The notes: generated from the letters alone by a model not told the origin. 64,000 nt of DNA from Sphingomonas sp. CBMAI 2297 (GCF_029870595.1 NZ_JAPDIR010000020.1:1-64000); one strand, 5' to 3'. Shown: positions 1-8,187, counted from the stretch's first letter. A program made the numbers and translations.

Positions 1-183
1 GCCCCGGATGCGCCCGCGGCTCCGGACGCGGCGACGGCTCCCACCCCGCCCGCGCCGCCGGCCCCTCCGGCAGCGGCTCCGGCGCCACCGCCGCCCGAGG
101 CCGCCGCGCCGATGCCTTCGGATCCAAAGAGCTATCCGCGCTGCTCCAAGACCATCAAGGATCATTGCCGCCAGTCGCGGTAA
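1..183 (+). CDS. C-terminal end of an Ala/Pro-rich protein (partial)
   Basis: Frame 1 is open from the window edge to TAA at 181-183. It encodes about 60 residues: a low-complexity run of Ala and Pro, then a basic Cys-containing tail ending YPRCSKTIKDHCRQSR. The start lies upstream of the window. The tail with two Cys separated by eight residues resembles the ends of small Pro/Ala-rich hypothetical proteins of sphingomonads, but no function can be assigned. The open frame and natural stop support it as a real C terminus. The frame starting at position 8 is a shadow rich in Arg. Confidence 0.55.
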   Translation, partial: APDAPAAPDAATAPTPPAPPAPPAAAPAPPPPEAAAPMPSDPKSYPRCSKTIKDHCRQSR

Positions 184-240
184 GAGAGGTGGTGCGGCCC
201 TTGCGGCCGCCCCTTTCCATCACCCCGGCCGCCCATTGCC

Positions 241-266
241 GTCATTCCGGCGCAAGCCGGGATGAC
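241..266. repeat. REP-like palindrome
   Basis: The bases GTCATTCCGGcgcaagCCGGGATGAC form an imperfect hairpin. The same core, with CCCCGC arms in place of CCGG in some copies, recurs between genes near 4965, 9841, 9900, 12751, 12806, 58794 and 62165. It belongs to the window's REP family. Confidence 0.75.
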
Positions 267-344
267 GGATGCTGTTGCGAGATGACGGTTATTGTTGCGG
301 CGTGACGGTTGTGGCTAAGGTCGCTCCAGCATCGGGAGAGACCA

Positions 345-1235
345 ATGACCATCGACTTCAAGGACCGCGTCGCCATCGTCACCGGCGCGGGGGGCGGCCT
401 GGGCCGCGCCTATGCGCTCGAACTGGCGAAGCGCGGGGCGAAGCTGGTGATCAACGACCTGGGCGGCGCCCGTGACGGCACCGGCCATTCGGATGCGGCG
501 CTCAAGGTAGTCGAGGAAATCGAGGCGCTGGGCGGCGAGGCGATGTCGAACGGCGGCAGCGTGACCGATTACGATCATATGGTCGCGATGGTCGAGGCGG
601 CTAAGGCCAGATGGGGCCGGATCGACATCCTGATCAACAATGCCGGCGTGCTGCGCGACAAGAGCTTCGTCAACATGGAGCCCGCCGATTTCCGCTTCGT
701 GGTCGACGTCCATCTGATCGGCTCGGCCAATTGCACCAAGGCAGTGTGGCAGACGATGCGCGACCAGAATTACGGCCGCATCCTGATGACGGCCTCCTCC
801 ACCGGCCTGTTCGGGAACTTCGGCCAGGCGAATTATGGCGCGGCCAAGCTCGGCCTGGCCGGGCTGACCAAGACGCTCTACCTCGAAGGCGCCAAATACG
901 GGATCAAGGTCAACACGATCGCGCCGGTGGCGGGGACGCGGATGACCGAGGACCTGTTCCCCGAGGAAGCCTTCAAGGCCTTCGCTCCCGAGAATGTCGC
1001 CCCCGCCGCGCTGTTCCTCGTCTCCGAGGACGCGCCGACCAACCAGATCGTCGGCGCGGGCGGCGGCGTGGTCCAGGCCGCCTATGTGACGCTGACCCAG
1101 GGCGCCAGGCTCGAGGCGCTGACGCCCGAGGCGGTGCAGGCGCAATGGGCGCAGATCACCGACCGGACCGGTGAGATCGTGCCGGGCTCGGGCGCGGAGC
1201 AGACCATGCTGATCCTGGGGAAGCTGCAGAAATGA
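345..1235 (+). CDS. SDR-family NAD(P)-dependent dehydrogenase (MFE-2/HSD17B4-like)
   Basis: This is a 296-residue short-chain dehydrogenase. Visible signatures are the nucleotide-binding TGAGGGLG (13-20), NNAG (98-101), a Ser pair near 151, and the catalytic YGAAK (Tyr164, Lys168). The segment NDLGGARDGTGHSD after beta-2 is typical of the 3-hydroxyacyl-CoA dehydrogenase domain of peroxisomal-type multifunctional enzyme 2. A role in beta-oxidation or another hydroxyacyl oxidation is therefore inferred. The start at 345 follows GGGAGAG; an in-frame TTG at 309 only adds a non-conserved leader. The stop overlaps the next gene as ATGA, so the two are probably translated together. Confidence 0.88.
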   Translation: MTIDFKDRVAIVTGAGGGLGRAYALELAKRGAKLVINDLGGARDGTGHSDAALKVVEEIEALGGEAMSNGGSVTDYDHMVAMVEAAKARWGRIDILINNAGVLRDKSFVNMEPADFRFVVDVHLIGSANCTKAVWQTMRDQNYGRILMTASSTGLFGNFGQANYGAAKLGLAGLTKTLYLEGAKYGIKVNTIAPVAGTRMTEDLFPEEAFKAFAPENVAPAALFLVSEDAPTNQIVGAGGGVVQAAYVTLTQGARLEALTPEAVQAQWAQITDRTGEIVPGSGAEQTMLILGKLQK

Positions 1236-1606
1236 GCATGCGGGCCGCGCTCGCCGGGGCGCTCCTGGCGGTCGCGCCGAATGCCGCACCCGCACGGGAC
1301 ATGCGCGCGGGCGAGGCAATGCCGGCTTCGATCCTGTTCCTCGACCTGCACGGTGCCACGCCCTTCCAATTCTGGATCGACGACAGGCTGGTCTTCGATG
1401 GGAAATTTCCCGCGGACAGCCCATCCACCGGCCTTACCGCCACGCTCCACCGGGTCGTTGCCGCGGGATCGCATCGCTTCCGGCTGCGCGCGGGCACGCT
1501 CGACGTGACGCGGAAGCTCGACATCGACGGCAAGCATCACATTGTGGTGGTCAGCAAAGTGCCTGGCCGCGAGATCGAAGTGACCGACCAGATGATGCTC
1601 GACTGA
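1232..1606 (+). CDS. Small exported protein of unknown function
   Basis: This 124-residue protein starts in an ATGA overlap with the dehydrogenase stop codon. The first 22 residues (MSMRAALAGALLAVAPNAAPARD) look like a short Sec signal peptide. The rest is a compact beta-rich segment with no Cys and no motif I recognise. It alternates hydrophobic and charged strands (FWIDDRLVFDGKF, HRFRLRAG, HHIVVVSKVPG) and could be a small Ig-like or sandwich fold. The tight overlap shows co-expression with the SDR gene, but the functions need not be related. Confidence 0.7.
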   Translation: MSMRAALAGALLAVAPNAAPARDMRAGEAMPASILFLDLHGATPFQFWIDDRLVFDGKFPADSPSTGLTATLHRVVAAGSHRFRLRAGTLDVTRKLDIDGKHHIVVVSKVPGREIEVTDQMMLD

Positions 1607-1619
1607 TAACTGACTCACC

Positions 1620-1639
1620 GTGTTGCATCACTAATACAC
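1620..1639. promoter_or_regulatory. Possible operator upstream of the membrane protein gene
   Basis: A 20-base stretch has GTGT and ACAC ends around a CACTAATA core, about 35 bases before the ATG at 1674. It loosely resembles operators of GntR/YtrA-type repressors that control membrane proteins. Only four arm bases pair, so this is a weak call. Confidence 0.2.
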
Positions 1640-1673
1640 ATATGGTAGAACCTCCCCACAGGAGGAAACTGCC

Positions 1674-2783
1674 ATGTACAGCGAAAGCGATCTGGCCAGT
1701 GCCGTGGAAGCGGGGGCGCTTTCCCCCGCCGCCGCCAATGCGCTGCGCAACTATGTCGCCGAGCGCCGATCGGCGCCCGCGGTGGACGAAGAGCATTTCA
1801 AGCTGCTCACCGGCTTCAACGACATCTTCGTGGCGATCGCCGCCGCGCTGATCCTGGTCGCCGCGGCGCGTATCGGCGCCTATTTCGGAGTGATGCTGAT
1901 CGGCACGGGGCCGGAGGAGCGCGTCGTCGGCGGCAACATGATCGGCGGGGGCTTCGCCGTCGCCGCGACGAGCTGGATGCTCGCCGAATATTTCACCGCG
2001 CGCCGCCGCATGGCGCTCCCCTCGATCCTGCTGCTGCTCGGCTTCACCGGCGGCGTCGCGGCGGGCCTCTCGGGCATCTTCGCCGCCAATATCCCCTGGA
2101 TCGAGGAGCAGATGCACCTCGCCAGCGACCCGCAGAAGCAGCAGCTGGCCGGCGGCGTCGCCGCGGTGGTGGGCCTGCTCACCGCTGCCGCCACCTGGAT
2201 CCACTGGAAGCGCTTCATGGTGCCGATCACCGTGGCGGCCGGCGCGCTGGCGCTGGTCGGTGTCGGCGTCTCGCTGGTGCTCGCCTTCGCGCCTCAGGCC
2301 AAGGACTGGGTGAACGAGATGCTGCTCGTCGCGGGCGTGGCGATGTTCTTCTTCGCGATGCGCTGGGACATGAGCGACCTGGAGCGCCGCACCCGCCGCT
2401 CGGACGTGGCCTTCTGGCTGCACCTCGCCGCCGCACCGCTGATCGCGCACCCGGTGTTCCACATGCTCGGCGTGTTCGATGGCGAGGTGACCGGGCCGAC
2501 CGCGGCGATCGTGATCGCGCTCTATCTGGTCTTCGCCTTCGTGGCGCTGGCGGTCGACCGCCGCGCGCTGCTCGTCTCCAGCCTCATCTATGTCCTCTGG
2601 GCAATGTATGCGCTGTTCCAGGCGACCGGCGCGGTCGAGCTGGCGGCGGCGCTCACCGCGCTGGTGATCGGATCGGCGCTGCTGCTGCTCTCGGCCTTCT
2701 GGCAGCCGGTGCGCCGCCGGGTCGTCGGCCTGCTCGGCGGGCTCGAGGAGCGGCTGCCGCCCACCCAGATCGTGACGGCCTGA
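1674..2783 (+). CDS. Multi-pass inner-membrane protein of unknown function
   Basis: This 369-residue protein starts behind a strong AGGAGG (1660-1665). A soluble N-terminal segment of about 45 residues, ending in DEEHFKLLTGFNDIFV, precedes roughly ten hydrophobic helices rich in Ala, Leu and Val. The layout (short helical N terminus, then a helical bundle with no loop motif of a known transporter) resembles DUF2157-type membrane proteins, but I cannot confirm membership. No catalytic residues are apparent. It stands alone: the upstream gene ends 68 bases before it and an intrinsic terminator follows. Confidence 0.8.
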   Translation: MYSESDLASAVEAGALSPAAANALRNYVAERRSAPAVDEEHFKLLTGFNDIFVAIAAALILVAAARIGAYFGVMLIGTGPEERVVGGNMIGGGFAVAATSWMLAEYFTARRRMALPSILLLLGFTGGVAAGLSGIFAANIPWIEEQMHLASDPQKQQLAGGVAAVVGLLTAAATWIHWKRFMVPITVAAGALALVGVGVSLVLAFAPQAKDWVNEMLLVAGVAMFFFAMRWDMSDLERRTRRSDVAFWLHLAAAPLIAHPVFHMLGVFDGEVTGPTAAIVIALYLVFAFVALAVDRRALLVSSLIYVLWAMYALFQATGAVELAAALTALVIGSALLLLSAFWQPVRRRVVGLLGGLEERLPPTQIVTA

Positions 2784-2842
2784 TCCTGACATAGGCCTTC
2801 ACGCGGAGAGCAAGGTCCCCAGCCCGGCTTTCCAAACCCTGC

Positions 2843-2874
2843 CCCTCCCGCGCGCCCGGCGCGGGAGGGTTTTT
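2843..2874 (+). terminator. Intrinsic terminator after the membrane protein gene
   Basis: A perfect 11-bp stem, CCCTCCCGCGC (2843-2853) with GCGCGGGAGGG (2859-2869), has a 5-base loop and is followed by TTTTT. It lies 60 bases after the stop at 2783 and just before the end of the convergent EamA gene. Confidence 0.85.
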
Positions 2875-2879
2875 CCCGT

Positions 2880-3770
2880 CTAGGGCTGCTCGATCGCCGC
2901 GCCGGGCCGGGCGCTGATCGCGGTGCCGATCGAGGAGACGACGATCAGAAAGACCGCGAGCCACTGGGTGCCGGTGAGCACTTCGCCCAGCAGCAGCAAC
3001 CCCATCAGCGCGCCCACCGCGGGCTCGGCGCTGAGCAGGGTGCCGAAACTGTTGGCCGGCAGCCGCGGCAGCGCGATCATCTCGAGCGCATAGGGGATGG
3101 CGCTGGAGACGATGCCGACGAGCAGGCCGAGCATCAGCGCCTCGGGCCGCAGCAGCGCCGCGCCGGCATGCGCCACGCCGATGGGGAGAGCCAGGAGCGC
3201 CGCGATCAGCATGCCTCCGGCCGCGGCGGCGGGGCCGTGCGCCTGGCCGGCATGGCGGCCGGTGAGGATATAGCCCGCCCAGCAGGCGCCGGCGATCAGC
3301 GCGAGCACGACGCCGCGCCAGTCGAGATGCGCCGCGCCCTTCCAGACCGGCAGGAGCAGCAACAGGCCAAATACCGCGATCCCGATCCACAGAAAGTCGA
3401 TCCGCCGGCGCGAAGTAAGCACCGCGACCGCAAGCGGGCCGGTGAACTCGATCGCGATGGCGATGCCGAGCGGAATATAGGCCAGGGCCTTGTAGAAGCT
3501 GAGGTTCATCACCCCGAGCACCAGGCCGTAGCCCAGCAGCGAGCGCCAGCCGGCATCGAGCCGCAATCGCCACGGCCGGAAGATCGCCGAGAGGATCACG
3601 GCGGCGACGACCAGGCGCAGCGCGGTGGCCCCTTCCGCGCCGACCAGCGGGAAGAGTTGCTTGGCGAAGGTCGCGCCGATGGTCACCGAGAACATCGACA
3701 GAAACAGTGCGCCGATGCCGAATGCATCGAGGCGCGAGGAAATAGGCCGCAGGGCGGCGACGCTGCTCAT
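2880..3770 (-). CDS. EamA/DMT-superfamily inner-membrane exporter (RhtA-like)
   Basis: This 296-residue protein has ten predicted membrane helices in two EamA repeats. The first contains ALAYIPLGIAIAIEFTGPL and the second PANSFGTLLSAEPAVGALMGLLLLGE. That second motif is characteristic of the RhtA branch, which exports threonine/homoserine and other amino acids in E. coli. The substrate here is inferred only. The gene is transcribed divergently from an Lrp/AsnC regulator, with a palindromic operator between them. This arrangement is common for Lrp-controlled amino-acid exporters. The start at 3770 gives the usual family length. Confidence 0.88.
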   Translation of the reverse strand: MSSVAALRPISSRLDAFGIGALFLSMFSVTIGATFAKQLFPLVGAEGATALRLVVAAVILSAIFRPWRLRLDAGWRSLLGYGLVLGVMNLSFYKALAYIPLGIAIAIEFTGPLAVAVLTSRRRIDFLWIGIAVFGLLLLLPVWKGAAHLDWRGVVLALIAGACWAGYILTGRHAGQAHGPAAAAGGMLIAALLALPIGVAHAGAALLRPEALMLGLLVGIVSSAIPYALEMIALPRLPANSFGTLLSAEPAVGALMGLLLLGEVLTGTQWLAVFLIVVSSIGTAISARPGAAIEQP

Positions 3771-3856
3771 CGGGCGGTACTCGAACTGGATGTGGAAGGA
3801 ACGCCCCGAGAGATAGGGGTTTCCGTCGATAAGAGCGGTTTATTTTTGCGGTTATG

Positions 3857-3871
3857 CGATAAACTTTATCG
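3857..3871. promoter_or_regulatory. Palindromic operator between exporter and Lrp gene
   Basis: CGATAAA-C-TTTATCG is a perfect 7-bp inverted repeat, 16 bases before the lrp-type ATG at 3887. A second imperfect pair (CGATAA...TTTAT) lies about 27 bases upstream. Lrp/AsnC proteins bind repeated A/T-rich palindromes and usually control themselves and a divergent neighbour, so this is a likely autoregulatory site. Confidence 0.6.
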
Positions 3872-3886
3872 ACCTATGCTGCCGCG

Positions 3887-4369
3887 ATGACGAAGATTGA
3901 ATCGCTCGATTCGTTCGACCTGAAGCTGCTCGAACTGCTTCAGGTCGATGTGCAGCAGCCGGTGGCGATACTGGCGGAGAAGGTCGGCCTTTCCGCCCCC
4001 GCCTGCTATCGCCGCATCCGCCGGCTGCGCGAGACCGGCGTGATCGAGCGCGAGATCGCCGTGGTGCGGCCCAGGACGCTGGGCTGGCCGCTGTCGATGA
4101 TCGTGCTGGTGACGCTGGAGCGCGAGAATGCCAACACGGTGGCGGAGATGTTCGAGATCTTCCGCGCCGAGCCCGAAGTGATGGAGGCCTGGAACGTCAC
4201 CGGCGACCATGACTTCGCGGTGCGGGTCATCGCGCGCGACATGGAAAGCTATGACGACCTGGTCCGCCGGCTGTTCTCGGCCGACGAGCGCGTGCGGACC
4301 TTCGAGACTCTGGTGGTGATCCGCGAGACCGGAGGCATGAGTCCGATCCCGGCGGCCTGGGAGCGCTGA
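3887..4369 (+). CDS. Lrp/AsnC-family transcriptional regulator
   Basis: The protein has 160 residues. The N-terminal winged helix (about 8-60) carries DLKLLELLQVD and the recognition helix SAPACYRRIRRLRETGVI. The C-terminal RAM effector/oligomerisation domain (about 68-148) includes AWNVTGDHDFAVRVIARD, the typical ligand-region G-x-x-D. Length is normal for the family. It probably senses an amino acid and controls the divergent EamA exporter through the palindrome just upstream. The exact ligand cannot be read from the sequence. Confidence 0.9.
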   Translation: MTKIESLDSFDLKLLELLQVDVQQPVAILAEKVGLSAPACYRRIRRLRETGVIEREIAVVRPRTLGWPLSMIVLVTLERENANTVAEMFEIFRAEPEVMEAWNVTGDHDFAVRVIARDMESYDDLVRRLFSADERVRTFETLVVIRETGGMSPIPAAWER

Positions 4370-4397
4370 TCCGGGCGATCGCCGAAAGCGCGCGACG

Positions 4398-4826
4398 TCA
4401 GGTGCCGCTGACCCCGGCCTTCGCCATCACCTCGGCTCCGGTCATCCGCTCGCGCTCGCCGGCAAAGTCGTAATAGTCCGGCTTCTCGTCGATGAAGATC
4501 TCCTCGGCCAGGTCATGGCCTTGCAGGTCGTCGAACAGGCCGGCCTGGAAGGAATAGCCCGATTGCGGCTTGTAGAAATAGAAGAGATGCGTGCCGCACG
4601 TCCGGCAGAAGCCGCGCTCCGCCCAATCGGAGGACGGATAGCGCACGATGTGCTCGGCGCCCTCGATCTCGGGGTCGGGCACCAGCCTGAGCGACAAGGC
4701 GGGGCCGCCGCCCCAGCGCCGGCACATCCCGCAATGGCAGGCACCGATATGCGGCTCGGACGGCGCGACCCGCACCTGCACCGCACCGCACAGGCATTGG
4801 CCTTCGAGCTTCACGCCATTCGTCAC
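4398..4826 (-). CDS. GFA/CENP-V-like zinc protein
   Basis: This is a 142-residue protein of the glutathione-dependent formaldehyde-activating enzyme (GFA) fold. Zn-binding Cys clusters are visible as CLCG near the N terminus, CHCGMCRRW, and CRTCGTHLFYF. I chose a GTG start at 4826 because AAGGGG sits 7 bases upstream and the conserved fold begins immediately (VTNGVKLEGQCLCGAV). An in-frame ATG at 4919 would add 31 residues not expected in the family. Most GFA-like proteins have no proven formaldehyde role, so only the fold is confident. Confidence 0.85.
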   Translation of the reverse strand: MTNGVKLEGQCLCGAVQVRVAPSEPHIGACHCGMCRRWGGGPALSLRLVPDPEIEGAEHIVRYPSSDWAERGFCRTCGTHLFYFYKPQSGYSFQAGLFDDLQGHDLAEEIFIDEKPDYYDFAGERERMTGAEVMAKAGVSGT

Positions 4827-4964
4827 GACAATCCCCTTTCGATTGGCTCGCCGGCATAGCGCGGCGCGGAGGGCCCGGCCATCCCGCAAGTGGGCGTCTG
4901 CGACATCCTTATCCGTCACCCCGACCCAGTACCGGGTGAGAGCCCAAACAAGCCCTCGAAGCTA

Positions 4965-5000
4965 CCTCCGTCATCCCCGCGCAGGCGGGGATGACGGAGG
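4965..5000. repeat. REP palindrome, perfect 16-bp stem
   Basis: Arms at 4965-4980 and 4985-5000 pair perfectly around a GCAG loop. It lies downstream of the DUF2794 gene stop and may act as its transcript end. It is the cleanest copy of the window's REP family. The rest of 4827-5068 holds no convincing gene. Confidence 0.85.
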
Positions 5001-5068
5001 AGAAGTGGGGATAACGGAGGAGAATGCGGGAGGACGATGGAGAATATTGGCCCCCGGCCTCCAGCCCC

Positions 5069-5407
5069 TCACTCCCCGACCAGCTTCATCAGCCGCCGCT
5101 CGACCGGGGCGAGCACCGGGCCCAGTTCGTGCCCGCGTTTCAGGATCATGCCGCTCTCGTTGACCAGCGCCCACATGCCCTGGCGGTTGCGCAGCGCGGG
5201 GCGCTTCTCGATCCGGTATTCCGGGCGCTCGGCGGCGCGGCGGAAAGCGGCGAAGATCGCGGCATCGGTATCGAAGTTCATCGCATAGTCGCGCCAATGC
5301 CCGGCGGCGACCATGCGGCCGTAGAGATCGAGAATGCGCGTGAGTTCCGGGCGCTCGAAGCCGACCTGGCCGGGACGTCCGATAGGGAGCGGGGTTACGG
5401 TACCCAT
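5069..5407 (-). CDS. DUF2794 family protein
   Basis: This 112-residue cytoplasmic protein matches the alphaproteobacterial DUF2794 pattern. Visible landmarks are ELTRILDLYGRMVAAGHWRDYAMNF, FRRAAERPEYRIEK and the C-terminal ILKRGHELGPVLAPVERRL. The function of the family is unknown. Its ATG (5405-5407) directly abuts the TAG of the upstream serine acetyltransferase (5408-5410) with no spacer, so it is almost certainly translated from the same message. A REP hairpin follows its end. Confidence 0.88.
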   Translation of the reverse strand: MGTVTPLPIGRPGQVGFERPELTRILDLYGRMVAAGHWRDYAMNFDTDAAIFAAFRRAAERPEYRIEKRPALRNRQGMWALVNESGMILKRGHELGPVLAPVERRLMKLVGE

Positions 5408-6097
5408 CTAGGCGCTGTCGCGCTGCTCCCCTTGCTCGCGGCGCTCGGCCAGCACGGCATCGAGCCGCTTGCGCATCGCCTCCAGCTCGCAGCGCATGAT
5501 CTCGAGCTTCTGGGTCTGCGGATCGAACAGCTCGCTGCAGGGCGTGCCATAGGGCACGAAATCCTTCTGCCACTTCTGCGCCTCGACCAGCGTGGGCTTG
5601 GCCGGAATGCCGACCATCACGGCGCCCTCGGGCACGTCGCGGGTGACCACGGCATTGGCGCCGATGCGGGCGCGTTCCCCCACGATGATCGGCCCCAGCA
5701 CCTGGGCGCCGGAGCCCAGGATCGCGCCGTTGCGGATGGTCGGGTGGCGCTTGCCGCCCACGCCATTGTCCGGGCTGGTGCCGCCCAGGGTGACGCACTG
5801 GTAGATGGTCACGTCGTCGCCGATCTCCGCCGTCTCGCCGATCACGACGAAGCCATGGTCGATGAAGAAGTTGCGGCCGATCTTCGCGCCGGGATGGATG
5901 TCGATCGCGGTGACGAAGCGCGACCAGTGGTTGACGACGCGGGCGAGGAAGAACAGGCGGTTGCGGAACAGCGCGTGCGCGATCCGGTGATAGGCGAGCG
6001 CCCACACGCCCGGATAGAGCAGGATCTCGGCATGGCTGCGCGGCGCGGGATCGCGGGCGCGGATGGAATCTAGATACGCCTTAAGACGCTGGAACAT
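5408..6097 (-). CDS. cysE: Serine O-acetyltransferase, short EpsC type
   Basis: The product transfers acetyl from acetyl-CoA to L-serine, the committed step of cysteine synthesis. The 229-residue protein has a short helical N terminus followed by a left-handed beta-helix of hexapeptide repeats. Family signatures are DIHPGAKIGRNFFIDHG and the arm YQCVTLGGTSPDNGVGGKRHPTIR. A C-terminal charged helix (QTQKLEIMRCELEAMRKRLDAVL) may be a coiled coil. Start 6097 has AGGGGA 7 bases upstream; the longer frame to 6184 adds an unrelated leader. A second, longer homologue lies at 55939. It is co-transcribed with DUF2794 and divergent from a TauE exporter. Confidence 0.92.
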   Translation of the reverse strand: MFQRLKAYLDSIRARDPAPRSHAEILLYPGVWALAYHRIAHALFRNRLFFLARVVNHWSRFVTAIDIHPGAKIGRNFFIDHGFVVIGETAEIGDDVTIYQCVTLGGTSPDNGVGGKRHPTIRNGAILGSGAQVLGPIIVGERARIGANAVVTRDVPEGAVMVGIPAKPTLVEAQKWQKDFVPYGTPCSELFDPQTQKLEIMRCELEAMRKRLDAVLAERREQGEQRDSA

Positions 6098-6251
6098 GGC
6101 CGGTTCCCCTTTGCCGCGTCCATTTAGTGCATGATCCCTCCGATTTCCAGAACGGCCCATCCCAGGCTTTGCCGCGCTAAACACTATGTATCTTGTTGGA
6201 ACGCGTCGCGGCCGTCATCCATTCCGTCCCGGCCCAAACTTCAAGGTGCGA

Positions 6252-7016
6252 ATGATCTTTGGAATCGACCTTTCCGCCCTGCTGCCGTTCATTGCCGTGG
6301 GCTTCGCCGCCCAGATGGTGGACGGCGCGCTGGGGATGGCGTTCGGAGTGATCAACTCCACGCTGCTGGTGAGCGTGATGGGCGTCCCGCCCGCCCAGGC
6401 ATCGGCGATGGTGCACACCGTCGAGACCTTCACCACCGCCGCTTCGGGCGCTAGCCATATCTGGCACAAGAACGTGAACTGGAAGCTGTTCGGCCGGCTG
6501 CTGATCCCCGGCGTGATCGGCGGCGTGCTGGGCGCCTATGTGCTGAGCAACATCGACGCGTCGATCGCCCGCCCCTTCGTCATGACCTATCTCGCCTCGA
6601 TCGGCGTCTACCTGCTCTACCGCGCCTGGCGCGGCAAGGTGGAGCCGCGCGAGCCCAAGATCATCGAGCCGCTGGGCCTGGCCGGCGGCTTCCTCGACGC
6701 GGCCGGCGGCGGCGGCTGGGGCCCGGTGGTGACGAGCAACCTGCTCGTCCAGGGCGCCAGCCCGCGCACCACGATCGGCACGGTGAACACAGTGGAGTTC
6801 TTCCTCACCGCCACCGTCTCGGCCGCGTTCATCGCCACGCTGGGCTGGGCCGCGTTCTCGCTGCATACCGTGGGCATATTGATCGGCGGACTGATTGCGG
6901 CGCCGTTCGGCGGGCTCTTGGCGAAACGCGTCCCCACCCGCGCGCTGATGACGCTGGTGGGCACGCTGCTGACCGTCACCAGCGCCTATTCGGTGTACGT
7001 CGCGCTCACCCGCTGA
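6252..7016 (+). CDS. TauE/SafE-family sulfite or organosulfur-anion exporter
   Basis: This 254-residue membrane protein has about eight helices and the two-repeat TauE/SafE pattern: DGALGMAFGVINSTLLVSVMGVPPAQASA in repeat one and DAAGGGGWGPVVTSNLLVQGASPRTTIGTVN in repeat two. Members export sulfite, sulfoacetate or related anions, though substrates are rarely proven. Start 6252 removes a hydrophilic 22-residue extension and follows AAGGTG. Its divergence from a serine acetyltransferase gene fits a link to sulfur metabolism, which is inference from context. Confidence 0.88.
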   Translation: MIFGIDLSALLPFIAVGFAAQMVDGALGMAFGVINSTLLVSVMGVPPAQASAMVHTVETFTTAASGASHIWHKNVNWKLFGRLLIPGVIGGVLGAYVLSNIDASIARPFVMTYLASIGVYLLYRAWRGKVEPREPKIIEPLGLAGGFLDAAGGGGWGPVVTSNLLVQGASPRTTIGTVNTVEFFLTATVSAAFIATLGWAAFSLHTVGILIGGLIAAPFGGLLAKRVPTRALMTLVGTLLTVTSAYSVYVALTR

Positions 7017-7104
7017 ACGGCGCGCGCCGGACTTTACGTGATCCTTATGCCCAAGCGCGCTTTCCCTATCGAAGCTTAATGCCCGGCCAGCCCATATCTC
7101 GGCC

Positions 7105-7287
7105 ATGTTGGACCGTAGCAAAGCGCGCCGCCGCGCACGCATCCGGCGCCTGGGCGCCTATGAGGGCCCGTGGCAGCGGCGCTGGACCAGGATCGTCGAC
7201 TGGCTCGGCGCGCGCCGCCCGCTCGACCTTATCCTGGGATGCATGATCCTGATCACGGTGATCTCGATGATCGCCCGGTCGATCTGA
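7105..7287 (+). CDS. Possible small single-helix membrane protein
   Basis: A 60-residue frame starts with a highly basic segment (about 13 Arg/Lys in the first 40 residues). It ends in one hydrophobic helix, LDLILGCMILITVISMIARS. The topology (positive cytoplasmic N terminus, one helix at the end) is that of many small inner-membrane proteins. There is no clear ribosome site and no homologue I can name. If it is not a gene, the whole stretch 7017-7581 is noncoding. Confidence 0.35.
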   Translation: MLDRSKARRRARIRRLGAYEGPWQRRWTRIVDWLGARRPLDLILGCMILITVISMIARSI

Positions 7288-7472
7288 TTTCGGGCAGGGC
7301 CGTCGCGGCTCGGCTTCCGGCACGCCGCGCAAGGACTGGCCTTCATATCTTGCAGCGCAGCAGGCTTGCCCCTGTAAGCCGCGTTGCCGCCCCGTGTGAA
7401 GAACCAGGTGTGGCGGCCATAGCTGCACGGCATTGCAGATAAATTACTCAATCAATCATTAGGTCGCAATTG

Positions 7473-7487
7473 ATCGATTAAAGCGAT
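7473..7487 (+). promoter_or_regulatory. Candidate OxyR site upstream of ahpC
   Basis: ATCG-N7-CGAT, with T and A at the inner positions where the OxyR element ATAG-nTnnnAn-CTAT expects them, lies 95 bases before the ahpC start. Spacing and symmetry match the OxyR half-element, although two core bases differ. The neighbouring element 22 bases upstream is poorly conserved. ahpCF is a classic OxyR target and oxyR is the third gene of the block. Confidence 0.4.
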
Positions 7488-7581
7488 CATCGCGAACGGG
7501 CTTTCCAATTTCACATTGCGCCGCAGCAGCTCTATCTCGCTGTTGCAACAACAACCCCCCGTTCTGGAGGAATACCAAGCA

Positions 7582-8145
7582 ATGGCTCTCATCGGCAGCA
7601 CCATCAAGCCGTTCACCGCCCAGGCCTATAAGGAAGGCAAGTTCGTGACCGTCACGGACGCGGACACGAAGGGCAAGTGGGCGGTGTTCTTCTTCTACCC
7701 GGCGGACTTCACCTTCGTGTGCCCGACCGAGCTCGAGGACCTGGCGGACATCTATCCGCAGCTCCAGAAGATGGGCGTCGAGGTGTATTCGGTGTCGACC
7801 GACACCCATTTCAGCCACAAGGCCTGGCACGACACCTCGCCCGCGATCGGCAAGATCAACTATTACATGCTGGGCGACCAGAACCACGTCCTGTCGACCA
7901 ATTTCGACGTGCTTCGTGAGGGCCAGGGCCTGGCCGATCGCGGCACCTTCGTCGTCGATCCGGAAGGCGTGATCCAGCTGGTCGAGGTCACCAGCGAGGG
8001 CGTCGGCCGCAACGCGACCGAGCTGCTCCGCAAGATCAAGGCCGCGCAGTACATCGCCGCGCATCCGGGCGAAGTCTGCCCCGCCAAGTGGGAAGAGGGC
8101 GCCGAGACGCTGGCGCCGTCGCTCGACCTGGTCGGCAAGATCTGA
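7582..8145 (+). CDS. ahpC: Alkyl hydroperoxide reductase subunit C (2-Cys peroxiredoxin)
   Basis: AhpC reduces hydrogen peroxide and organic hydroperoxides in the cytosol and is recycled by AhpF. The 187-residue protein has the peroxidatic Cys47 in FYPADFTFVCPTE and the resolving Cys166 in HPGEVCPAKW, the arrangement of typical 2-Cys AhpC. Length matches E. coli AhpC (187). Start 7582 follows GGAGG at 7566-7570; the extension to 7516 is Gln/Ser-rich and not conserved. An intrinsic terminator separates it from ahpF, which probably lets AhpC be made in excess. Confidence 0.96.
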   Translation: MALIGSTIKPFTAQAYKEGKFVTVTDADTKGKWAVFFFYPADFTFVCPTELEDLADIYPQLQKMGVEVYSVSTDTHFSHKAWHDTSPAIGKINYYMLGDQNHVLSTNFDVLREGQGLADRGTFVVDPEGVIQLVEVTSEGVGRNATELLRKIKAAQYIAAHPGEVCPAKWEEGAETLAPSLDLVGKI

Positions 8146-8187
8146 TCCCCCAGGCGCCTGCCAGCCCCCTTGCGGGCGCCACCATGC

